Positions 40,310 through 47,636 of a stretch of DNA of 64,000 nt are shown here, in pieces (position 1 is the first letter of the stretch; each line of letters begins with the position of its first letter). Source of the stretch: JAYFQF01 sp034927285. Its GTDB lineage: Bacteria; Bacillota; Peptococcia; DRI-13; UBA5745. The notes beneath the pieces were generated by a model. The model was given only the letters and a program-made list of their open reading frames with translations, ran no database searches and was not told the DNA's origin. A program made the position numbers and the translations under genes. Location of the stretch: NCBI GenBank assembly GCA_034927285.1, contig JAYFQF010000004.1, positions 62,001 through 126,000 on the forward strand. The letters run 5' to 3'.

Positions 40310-42457
40310 ATGGACAAAGAAAAGAAAATACTTCGCACCGTTTTCCGGGCGGCTTTAACCACACTATTGGCCCTGGGGCTGGCGCTGACCGGATGCCAGG
40401 CCCGGGAAAAGACAGGGGACAGCGAGGCTGATGCCGCCCAGACCGGCCTGGCCGACAGTCAGGGACCGGAATCCGCCGCCGCGCTGGCGGCCCTGGCTTA
40501 TCAATTCGACGATGAAAAAAGTCAGGGCCAGGCGGCGGATGACCAAATCACCGCCGAAATCCTTCTTCAGGGCGGCAAAGCGGCTGTGACCGGCAGCGGA
40601 GCGGCTGCCGACGGCGGCGGCGTAAGGATTTCCGCCGCCGGCACCTATCTGATCTCCGGCACCCTGGATAACGGGCAGATCCTGGTGGACGCCGGAGACG
40701 ACGCCGAGGTCACCCTTTTATTGGCAGGCGCCAAGGTGATCTGCGAGGACAATGCCCCGGTCTTTGTCAAAAGCGCCGCCAAAGTGTGGCTGACCCTGGC
40801 GGAGGAAACGGAAAACTATATCTCCGACGGACCGGCGTATCAATTAGGGGAAGGAGAAGACGAACCCGACGCCGCCGTTTTCAGCAAAGCGGATCTGGCG
40901 ATCAACGGCAGCGGCGGCCTGACGGTAACCGGCCTTTACGGTCACGGCATCCACAGCAAGGATGCTCTGGAAATCACCGGCGGGCAGATTGCGGTGACGG
41001 CCCTTAAGGAGGGCATCAAGGGCAGGGACAGCCTGGCGGTCAGCGACGGCAGCCTGGTGGTGACGGCAGGGGAGGACGGTCTGCAGTCCGATAATGACCA
41101 GGAGGAGGATAAAGGTTTTATTGTAATCACCGGCGGCGACTTTGTCATCGAGGCAGGCAACGACGGTATCCAGGCGGAGACGGCTTTGGTACTGCGGGGC
41201 GGCAGTTTTGATCTTACCTGCGGCGGCGGTGATGAGGGCACGCTTGATCAGGACGCTTCGGCAAAGGGGCTGAAGGCCGGCGTCTATATCCAGATGGATG
41301 AGGGCCGGCTGGCGGTGGATGCGGCAGACGACGCCCTGCATTGCAATGACTCCATTATCATCAACGGCGGCCAGATCGACGGATATACCGGCGACGACGG
41401 CATTCACGCCGATAATTACCTGACGGTCAACGGCGGGCAGATTAAAGTAAACCGGTGCTATGAGGGGCTGGAAGCTGCTTTGGTGACTGTTAACGGCGGC
41501 GATATCCGGCTTACGGCAGAGGACGACGGCATTAATTCGGCCGGCGGCAGCGACGCCCTGACAACCGGCGTCAGAAATGACGGGGAGGCCGGAGGCAGCG
41601 TCAATCCGGCCACCGGCGGCGGTGAAAACCCGGAGACCGGCGGGCAGTTCTTCGGGGATTCGCCGGCCCGCCCGGGCGGCGGGGATAATTTCGGCAGCCT
41701 GAAGGTATCCTGTGATATTGTCATCAACGGCGGCCGCATTATCATCGACGCCGACGGAGACGGCATAGACGCCAACGGAGGCGTCGTCATGAACGACGGA
41801 ACCCTGATCGTAAACGGCCCCTCTTCCGGGGCCAACGGCGCCCTGGATTATGATCGTGGCTTTACCATGAACGGCGGGACCCTGATCGCCGCAGGCAGCG
41901 GGGCCATGGCCCAGGGGGTGGGCAGCGATTCGGCACAGTCCGGCGTAAGCCTCACCTTTGACAGCCGGCAATCCGGGAGAACTCTCTTCCATCTGGAAGA
42001 CGAAGCGGGGAAAGAGGTGCTGACCTTTGCTCCCGCCAAAGATTGGCAGAATATCGTGGTGTCCCTGCCGGAGTTCCGGGAAGGCGCCGTATATAAGGCG
42101 TTCAGCGGCGGCAGCCACAGCGGCGAAGCTGCCGACGGTCTGTACGCCGGCCAGGGGTACAGCGGGGGAACGGAAGCCTACAGCGTTACCCTTGCGGGAG
42201 CGGCCACCAGCGTTGGCGGCGGCCCCGGCGGAGGATCCGGCGGCGGCCCGGGAGGGAGCTTCGGTCAGGGCCGGGAAGGCGGCATTGACGGCGGGGCAAA
42301 TCCCGGAGGCCGCCGGGGCCCCGGTTCCGGAGGAATGCCTGAGGGCGGGGAAACCGGCGATAATCCCGGCGGCACGCCGCCCTCAGCCGGAGGCACGCCG
42401 CCGGAATCTGCCGGCGCGGCTCCGGGAGCAACGGGTACGGCTCCGGAAAACGGATGA
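40310..42457 (+). CDS. large lipoprotein with Asp-rich beta-helix (Cthe_2159-like carbohydrate-binding domain)
   Basis: 715 residues. Lipobox LTGC (Cys near residue 27) predicts a surface lipoprotein. Residues about 90-600 form a right-handed beta-helix-like array with repeating Asp/Gly turns: GEDGLQSDND, GNDGIQAET, ADDALHCND, GDDGIHADN, EDDGINSAGG, DGDGIDANGG, which could bind Ca2+. This is the Cthe_2159 pattern; that Clostridium thermocellum protein binds pectin/cellulose-type polysaccharide. The last 90 residues are Gly/Pro/Ala-rich, low complexity and probably a wall-spanning tail. It follows the DUF4956 gene by 35 bp (GAAGGAG upstream). In other genomes a CotH-type protein occupies this place; none is here. 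Confidence 0.82.
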   Translation: MDKEKKILRTVFRAALTTLLALGLALTGCQAREKTGDSEADAAQTGLADSQGPESAAALAALAYQFDDEKSQGQAADDQITAEILLQGGKAAVTGSGAAADGGGVRISAAGTYLISGTLDNGQILVDAGDDAEVTLLLAGAKVICEDNAPVFVKSAAKVWLTLAEETENYISDGPAYQLGEGEDEPDAAVFSKADLAINGSGGLTVTGLYGHGIHSKDALEITGGQIAVTALKEGIKGRDSLAVSDGSLVVTAGEDGLQSDNDQEEDKGFIVITGGDFVIEAGNDGIQAETALVLRGGSFDLTCGGGDEGTLDQDASAKGLKAGVYIQMDEGRLAVDAADDALHCNDSIIINGGQIDGYTGDDGIHADNYLTVNGGQIKVNRCYEGLEAALVTVNGGDIRLTAEDDGINSAGGSDALTTGVRNDGEAGGSVNPATGGGENPETGGQFFGDSPARPGGGDNFGSLKVSCDIVINGGRIIIDADGDGIDANGGVVMNDGTLIVNGPSSGANGALDYDRGFTMNGGTLIAAGSGAMAQGVGSDSAQSGVSLTFDSRQSGRTLFHLEDEAGKEVLTFAPAKDWQNIVVSLPEFREGAVYKAFSGGSHSGEAADGLYAGQGYSGGTEAYSVTLAGAATSVGGGPGGGSGGGPGGSFGQGREGGIDGGANPGGRRGPGSGGMPEGGETGDNPGGTPPSAGGTPPESAGAAPGATGTAPENG

Positions 42458-42532
42458 ACGGAGCTTCCCGGCGGCGCCGAAGGGACAATTGCAAAAATTA
42501 TCCTATCGCCTATCTTGAAAATAGTTTCTGTG

Positions 42533-42568
42533 GTAAAATGTAATGGCATCCATGACATAACATTTTAC
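42533..42568 (+). promoter_or_regulatory. inverted repeat immediately upstream of a ribosome-binding site
   Basis: GTAAAATGT (42533-42541) is the reverse complement of ACATTTTAC (42560-42568), and ATGG/CCAT pair inside. TAAAAT at 42534-42539 could be a -10. Either a DNA operator over the promoter or an RNA hairpin just before AGGATGG. Confidence 0.45.
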
Positions 42569-42585
42569 AAAGCAGGATGGTGCTC

Positions 42586-43470
42586 ATGAAAGTTTTCGGT
42601 CTGGTAGGCCCCAGCGGAACCGGCAAAAGCCACCGGGCGATGACGGTGGCTTATGAAAACAATATTGATGCGGTAATCGACGACGGCCTGCTGATCCGGG
42701 ACGGCAAGCGGATGGCCGGCATTTCCGCCAAGGCGGAACCCTCCGCCATAAAGGCGGTAAAGCGTGCGATTTTCACCGACCCCAAGCACCGCCAGCAGGT
42801 GATAAAGCAGTTGGAGCATGTCCGGCCGGCGCGGCTTTTGATTTTAGGAACTTCCGAAAAAATGGTGGCGCTGATCGCCCGCGCCCTGAATCTGCCGGCG
42901 CCGGAAAAGTTTTTTTATATCGAAGATCTGGCCTCGCCGGAGGAAATCGCCATGGCCCGTCAGCTGCGCCAGACCTATGGCATGCATGTGATTCCGGTGC
43001 CGGTAATGGAAGTAAAGGAAGATCTGCCGGGCTACCTGATGCGGCCGATCCGCTATCTGATCGGCATCACCTCGGCAAACAAAGCCAAGCATGGGGAAAA
43101 GACTATCATGCAGCCCCGGTTCAGTTCCATGGGCCGCCTGATCATCACCCAGCAGGCCATGGAGCAGCTTTGCCGGGGGATCGTCAGCCAGGTCCGTGCG
43201 GTGGAGCAGATCAGCCGCATGACCACGGAAGTAAGCAGAGGCAATGTTTCGGTTTCCCTGGAATTCACCGCTTTATTGCCCAGGCCCGTTCAGGAAACGG
43301 CGGCGGAGGTGTCCGGCCGGCTGAACCGGCAGATCGTACAGTTTTGCGGAATGAATGTGGAAAATATTCAGGTGCTGGTCCGGGATGTAAAGATGGCGCC
43401 GCCGCCTGATTGCCGGAGGAGCAGCCCGGGAGAAGAAGAGGAAACTCTCCTGATGCCGGGGCAGCCCTGA
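42586..43470 (+). CDS. P-loop NTPase fused to an Asp23/Gls24-like domain
   Basis: 294 residues. The N-terminal half opens MKVFGLVGPSGTGKSHRAM with a clear Walker A, and LLILGTSEKMVALI may be the Walker B strand. Residues about 175-275 (GRLIITQQAMEQLCRGIVSQVRAVE to MNVENIQVLVRDV) follow the Asp23/Gls24 pattern of envelope-associated stress proteins. I know of no assigned role for this combination; a membrane-associated nucleotide-dependent stress or division function is a guess. ATG 42586 fits AGGATGG 5 bases upstream better than ATG 42577. The next gene begins 23 bp later. Confidence 0.75.
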   Translation: MKVFGLVGPSGTGKSHRAMTVAYENNIDAVIDDGLLIRDGKRMAGISAKAEPSAIKAVKRAIFTDPKHRQQVIKQLEHVRPARLLILGTSEKMVALIARALNLPAPEKFFYIEDLASPEEIAMARQLRQTYGMHVIPVPVMEVKEDLPGYLMRPIRYLIGITSANKAKHGEKTIMQPRFSSMGRLIITQQAMEQLCRGIVSQVRAVEQISRMTTEVSRGNVSVSLEFTALLPRPVQETAAEVSGRLNRQIVQFCGMNVENIQVLVRDVKMAPPPDCRRSSPGEEEETLLMPGQP

Positions 43471-43493
43471 AATCAAAGAAGATGGAGAATGGC

Positions 43494-44510
43494 ATGAAGG
43501 CTGGAGAATACGGACAGTTCATGATGGAAAAGGGCAGCGTAGCCGTACCGGTATGGCTTCTGGAACGTCTGCAGACCTTAAATATCGCCCCCGAGGAATT
43601 GGGGATTTTGATCCTGGCCATGCACAGGGCCCGGATTCTCAATGAAGCCTCCGGCGTCCAACAAGGCAAAGATCCCTGGATCGGCTGGGCCCTGGGTAAA
43701 GGCTGGGCGGTCTGGGAAGGGGAGAAGGAAAGGCCCCGCGTCGCCTTTACGCCCTTGTGGAACAAGCTTTATCAGGTCTGGGAAGAAGAAGAAAAAGACC
43801 GGGCCGGCGCTTCGCAGACCGAGGCGGCTAAAGAGCTGAACCGGCAGGATTTCGACTATTGCAGCATTATTAAAGAATTGGATAAGCTGAAGGGAAGTCT
43901 CAGCGTTACCGCCCGGGAAAAACAGCTGATCCAGGAACTGAATATCAAATACGGCTGGTCCACGGATTTTATCATCACCTTTTACCGTCTGGTCTTTCAG
44001 CGGGGGCTCACCCAGGTCAGAAGCTACAAGCCCTTGGCGGAAAGGCTCCACAGAGCCGGTATCCTGACCATCGACGGTCTGGTGCGCTTCATGGACGAGG
44101 TGGACTGGATCAGTCAAAAGGCGGCGGAGATCAAAAAAGACTATTTGGGACTTTACGGTATGGTAACGGTGACCGAACGGGAGCTTTATGTCAAATGGCA
44201 TGTGGCCTGGAAACTGAGCCACAGTGTGATCGCCCGGGGAGCCAGGGAGACGGTGGGAGCCGCCAACGCCTCCTTCAAGTATCTGGACCGCATACTGGAA
44301 GACTGGTACCGGCAGGGCGTGTCCTCTTTGGAGGACTGTGAGGAAATCCTTCATAAGCGTCAGGCGGAAAAAGATGAACAGAAGCTGGCCCGGGCGGAAA
44401 AAGCCAAGGCCTCGGAGGGCTTCGCCCAGAGGCCGGGCCGTGCCAACCGTACGGAACAGCGCCAGGAAAAGGGCCGGGAGAGCATCTGGGCCGGCTACGA
44501 GGAAGAGTAG
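43494..44510 (+). CDS. DnaD-domain replication initiation protein
   Basis: 338 residues. Residues about 1-120 form a winged-helix-like domain (VAVPVWLLERLQTLNIAPEELGILILAMH), as in DnaD/DnaB of Firmicutes; the C-terminal part contains DnaD-like helices (REKQLIQELNIKYGWSTDFIITFYRLVFQR; ANASFKYLDRILEDWYRQGVSS) and a basic, charged tail. It should bind DNA and help load the helicase at origins or restart sites together with the loader gene downstream. ATG 43494 is chosen with GGAG 6 bases upstream; an in-frame ATG 43482 is possible. The AAA+ helicase loader follows after 41 bp. Confidence 0.88.
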   Translation: MKAGEYGQFMMEKGSVAVPVWLLERLQTLNIAPEELGILILAMHRARILNEASGVQQGKDPWIGWALGKGWAVWEGEKERPRVAFTPLWNKLYQVWEEEEKDRAGASQTEAAKELNRQDFDYCSIIKELDKLKGSLSVTAREKQLIQELNIKYGWSTDFIITFYRLVFQRGLTQVRSYKPLAERLHRAGILTIDGLVRFMDEVDWISQKAAEIKKDYLGLYGMVTVTERELYVKWHVAWKLSHSVIARGARETVGAANASFKYLDRILEDWYRQGVSSLEDCEEILHKRQAEKDEQKLARAEKAKASEGFAQRPGRANRTEQRQEKGRESIWAGYEEE

Positions 44511-44551
44511 ATCCCGCAGAATATCGAAAACAGGATGATTTTGGAGAAGCT

Positions 44552-45514
44552 ATGGATAGAGAGACAAAACGGCTTTTAAAACAAGCCCAAAGGGATAACC
44601 GCATCGAGGAGCTCTATCTGAGGGCCCCCCAGTTGAAAGCACTGGATCAGGCCATAAACGAAGCCGGACGCCAGGCTTTGGTGTCCATATACGAGGGCCG
44701 GGACAGCCAGGCGCCCAGGCGCCGGCTGAAGGAGCTTCAGGCGGAAAAGATCCGGGAACTGGCAAAGCTGGGACTGGATCAGCAGGTATACGACGTAAAT
44801 TGGGATTGCCCTTTTTGCCAGGACCGGGGTTATATCCGGCCCGGGGAGCCTTGTGTCTGCGCCCGCCGGGAAGGCGGCCAAAAGGCGGCGGCAGGCAGCG
44901 GCCTGGGGCCTTTGCAGCGGACCCAGACCTTCGGAAACTTTTCCTTAAAATGGTACGAAAATCCCGAAACCGCCGGGGAACTGGCCGCCGCAGTTCAAAG
45001 CTTTGCGGAAAAGCTGGCTGCCGGCCAATACCCGGGGAACCTGTTTTTATACGGCCCCGTAGGAAACGGAAAAACCCATCTGGCCAGCGCCGCCGCCAAC
45101 CTGGTTTTGGCCGGCGGCGGGGGAGTGGTTTACCGCCGGGTGGGGACCTTGATCGAAGAACTCCGGGACGAACTCTATGGAAGTGGGGAAAAAGGGGGGG
45201 ACCGCCCCTTTTTCCGAAGCCTTTTGCAGACGGAGTTCCTGATTTTGGAGGACCTTGGCACGGAGCGCCTCACCGACTTTGCGGAAGAGCAGCTGATCCT
45301 TCTGATCGACGAAAGGATTAACCGGCAAAAAGCCTGGCTGGTAACCAGCAATTTAGTGGGGGAAGCCTTCACCGGCCGTTACGACCCCCGTCTGGTGGAC
45401 CGGATTATGGGGGAGGCGAAGCGACTATATTTTCGCGAAAACAGTGTCAGGCATAAAAAGGCACAATATATGGCTGAAGAAAAAGAAAAAAACCACGCAT
45501 CTAGGGTCGGCTGA
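44552..45514 (+). CDS. DnaC/DnaI-type helicase-loader ATPase
   Basis: 320 residues. An N-terminal zinc-binding module (CPFCQDRGY...CVC, residues about 87-107), as in DnaI, precedes an AAA+ domain with Walker A GPVGNGKTH (about 168), Walker B LILEDLG (about 231), and VTSNL sensor-1 followed by the RLVDRIMGEAKRL sensor-2 region. It loads the replicative helicase DnaC/DnaB onto DNA. GGAGAAG precedes ATG 44552. It pairs with the DnaD-domain gene upstream, the Firmicutes primosome arrangement. A strong terminator follows and separates it from the dcw cluster. Confidence 0.93.
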   Translation: MDRETKRLLKQAQRDNRIEELYLRAPQLKALDQAINEAGRQALVSIYEGRDSQAPRRRLKELQAEKIRELAKLGLDQQVYDVNWDCPFCQDRGYIRPGEPCVCARREGGQKAAAGSGLGPLQRTQTFGNFSLKWYENPETAGELAAAVQSFAEKLAAGQYPGNLFLYGPVGNGKTHLASAAANLVLAGGGGVVYRRVGTLIEELRDELYGSGEKGGDRPFFRSLLQTEFLILEDLGTERLTDFAEEQLILLIDERINRQKAWLVTSNLVGEAFTGRYDPRLVDRIMGEAKRLYFRENSVRHKKAQYMAEEKEKNHASRVG

Positions 45515-45528
45515 AGCCGGCCCTTTTT
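45503..45528 (+). terminator. intrinsic terminator before the dcw cluster
   Basis: AGGGTCGGC (45503-45511), loop TGAA, GCCGGCCCT (45516-45524) with one mismatch, then TTTT. It overlaps the last codons of the helicase-loader gene. Confidence 0.85.
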
Positions 45529-45607
45529 CATTGGGTAATTCAGGAAAAAAACTCTTTCCTGGTATTAAATTTTTATGAAATTTTTTCGGTTGAATCTTTA
45601 AAAAATA

Positions 45608-45673
45608 GTGGTGCGATGTGGAGTAAAGTGGTATACTATGGAGTATCTAGGAGACAAAGTGGGGTAGAAGTGG
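45608..45673 (+). promoter_or_regulatory. MraZ-type direct repeats over the dcw promoter
   Basis: GTGG-type boxes start at 45608, 45618, 45628 and 45638 (the last ATGG), exactly 10 bp apart, and again at 45659 and 45670. TATACT at 45632-45637, a likely -10, lies between the third and fourth boxes; no clear -35 is seen. MraZ is known to bind short direct repeats with 10-bp period in front of its own gene, so this is the likely autorepression site of the division cluster. Confidence 0.8.
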
Positions 45674-45692
45674 AGACAGGAGGTGAAAACCC

Positions 45693-46118
45693 ATGACCTT
45701 CAACGGCGAATACCAACACGGCATCGACGACAAAGGCCGGCTGATTATGCCTGCCAGATTCAGGGATGCCCTGGGGCTTCGCTACATTATTTGTAAGGGC
45801 ATGGAATCCTGTCTCTTTGTGTATACCCTGGAAGAATGGGGCCGCCTGGAAGAAAAGCTGAACAGCTTAAGCGTGTTTAACCGGCGGACCCGGGACTTCA
45901 AACGCCGCTTTTTCTCCGGTTCCAGCGAATGTGAAACCGACCGGCAGGGCCGCATTAATATCAATCAGGAACTGCGCAGTTACGCTCACCTGGAAAAGGA
46001 AGTCTATGTGATCGGCGCCGGCGACCATCTGGAAATCTGGGATAAGGCCGCCTGGGACAGCTACCGTGACGGTCTGGACGACGATTACGAAGCTTTGGCC
46101 GAGGAGCTCTTTCAATGA
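45693..46118 (+). CDS. mraZ: transcriptional regulator MraZ
   Basis: 141 residues, the normal size. Two AbrB-like half domains are visible: GEYQHGIDDKGRLIMPARFRDALG at the N-terminus (shown in parts) and ETDRQGRININQELRSYAHL in the middle, each with the DxKGR-type loop. It forms a ring that binds direct repeats in the dcw promoter and represses the cluster. ACAGGAGGTG precedes the ATG. Its stop overlaps the rsmH start (ATGA), so the two are translationally coupled. Confidence 0.98.
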   Translation: MTFNGEYQHGIDDKGRLIMPARFRDALGLRYIICKGMESCLFVYTLEEWGRLEEKLNSLSVFNRRTRDFKRRFFSGSSECETDRQGRININQELRSYAHLEKEVYVIGAGDHLEIWDKAAWDSYRDGLDDDYEALAEELFQ

Positions 46119-47089
46119 TCGAATTCTGCCACCGGCCGGTACTGCTGGACGAAGTCCTGGACCTTTTGGAGCTTAAGCCCGGAATGACCGTGATGGACTG
46201 CACCGCCGGCGGCGGCGGACACAGCCTGGCCATGCTGCGGGAAGCTCAGCCGGGCGGCAGACTGATCGCCCTGGACCAGGATGAGGACGCTCTGGCGGCC
46301 ACCCGGACCAGACTTTCCGCAGCCGGCATGGAGGGCCGCTTTACTTTGGTCCACCAAAACTTCAGCCGGCTTGAAGAGACCCTGGCGGAGTTGGGCGGGA
46401 TCCGGCCGCAAGCCATCCTGATGGATCTGGGCGTCTCTTCCTTTCAGCTGGACGAAGCAAAACGGGGCTTCAGTTATATGCAGGAAGGCCCGTTGGATAT
46501 GCGAATGGATCAAACCGCCGGCGGGACCACCGCCGCGGAGTTAGTAAATACGGCCGCGGCGGCGGAACTGGAAAAAATTATCCGCCGCTACGGCGAAGAA
46601 CGCTGGAGCAAACGAATCGCCGAATTTATCGTGGCCGAAAGACAGCAAAAGCCCATCGAAACCACAGGCCGCCTGGTGGAAGTGATTAAGAAAGCCATCC
46701 CCGCCGGCGCCCGGCAGGAGGGGCCTCACCCGGCTAAACGGACCTTTCAGGCTCTCAGAATCGCGGTGAACGGCGAGCTGGAGATCCTTGAGGCGGCAGT
46801 GGCGTCGGCGGTGGAAGCTTTAGCGCCGGGGGGGCGCCTGGCGGTGATTACCTTTCACTCCCTGGAAGACCGGATCGTTAAGACGAAGATGAAAGAATTG
46901 GCAGCCGGCTGCACCTGCCCCCCGGACCTTCCGGTGTGCATATGCGGAAAATCGGCAAAGGGCAAGGTACTGACCGGTAAGCCGATCTTGCCCTCGCAGC
47001 AGGAACTGGCGGAAAATCCCCGGGCCCGAAGCGCCAAGCTGAGAGGCTTTCGAAAATCCGAAAAACCTTTTTCAGAAATGGAGACATGA
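46115..47089 (+). CDS. rsmH: 16S rRNA (cytosine1402-N4)-methyltransferase RsmH
   Basis: 324 residues. The SAM-binding loop is DCTAGGGGHS near residue 28; LMDLGVSSFQLDEAKRGFSY and ITFHSLEDRIVK are the signature motifs of RsmH (MraW). It methylates N4 of C1402 in 16S rRNA in the decoding centre. A cysteine cluster near the C-terminus (CTCPPDLPVCICGK) is common in Firmicutes members. The start overlaps the mraZ stop; ftsL follows after 4 bp. Confidence 0.98.
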   Translation: MIEFCHRPVLLDEVLDLLELKPGMTVMDCTAGGGGHSLAMLREAQPGGRLIALDQDEDALAATRTRLSAAGMEGRFTLVHQNFSRLEETLAELGGIRPQAILMDLGVSSFQLDEAKRGFSYMQEGPLDMRMDQTAGGTTAAELVNTAAAAELEKIIRRYGEERWSKRIAEFIVAERQQKPIETTGRLVEVIKKAIPAGARQEGPHPAKRTFQALRIAVNGELEILEAAVASAVEALAPGGRLAVITFHSLEDRIVKTKMKELAAGCTCPPDLPVCICGKSAKGKVLTGKPILPSQQELAENPRARSAKLRGFRKSEKPFSEMET

Positions 47090-47093
47090 GAAC

Positions 47094-47633
47094 ATGGCAG
47101 TTCCACTGAGAAAAGTATCCGGCGGCTATGTGGAGTATGAGCCCCGGCGGCAGAGGCAGGCAGCCTCCCGACAAAGCAAAAACGCCAGACCTCAGGTCAA
47201 AGAGGCCGCAGCCGCCAAACGGCTGGTTAAACGCCAGGTAAAATCAAACGCAGACTACCGTCAGGCGGTAGTCTGGGTATTTTTAGGTATGGCGGCGGTA
47301 TTATTTTTGATGGGTATCTCATACACATTTGTTAAGGCCGGAGTAAGCAATCTCAACTATCAGCTGAATACCACCGCCGGTGAAAATGATAAGATCCTGA
47401 TGGAAAACGAGAGGCTCAGAAGCCGGATCGCCAATCTGGAGTCCCTTGACCGCATTGAGTCCATTGCCAGCCAGGAATTAGGCATGGTCAGGTCCTCCGA
47501 TCTGGAATACATGGTATTATCCAGCACAGTGATTGCGGAAGGGAAAATCAAACCGGTGGAAACTGTTGAGGAGGAGGCGGAAAGCGTCAGACCCCTGGCT
47601 GCGATCATCGACTTTCTTCTGGCCTGGAAATAA
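47094..47633 (+). CDS. ftsL: cell division protein FtsL
   Basis: 179 residues with the FtsL layout: a basic cytoplasmic N-terminus of about 55 residues, one membrane helix (VVWVFLGMAAVLFLMGISYTF shown approximately, residues 58-78), then a leucine-zipper-like coiled coil (LNYQLNTTAGENDKILMENE) in the extracytoplasmic part and SIASQELGMVRSS, conserved in the family. With DivIB and DivIC it supports septal PBP and FtsW. Position between rsmH and the PBP gene agrees. GAACATGGC start with GGAGACATGAGA upstream. Confidence 0.88.
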   Translation: MAVPLRKVSGGYVEYEPRRQRQAASRQSKNARPQVKEAAAAKRLVKRQVKSNADYRQAVVWVFLGMAAVLFLMGISYTFVKAGVSNLNYQLNTTAGENDKILMENERLRSRIANLESLDRIESIASQELGMVRSSDLEYMVLSSTVIAEGKIKPVETVEEEAESVRPLAAIIDFLLAWK

Positions 47634-47636
47634 TGG

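Noticed and set aside
40844..42118. Long minus-strand frame across the beta-helix lipoprotein gene
   Set aside because: Repeat-rich GC-biased sequence gives open frames on both strands; only the + frame has a signal peptide and a ribosome site.
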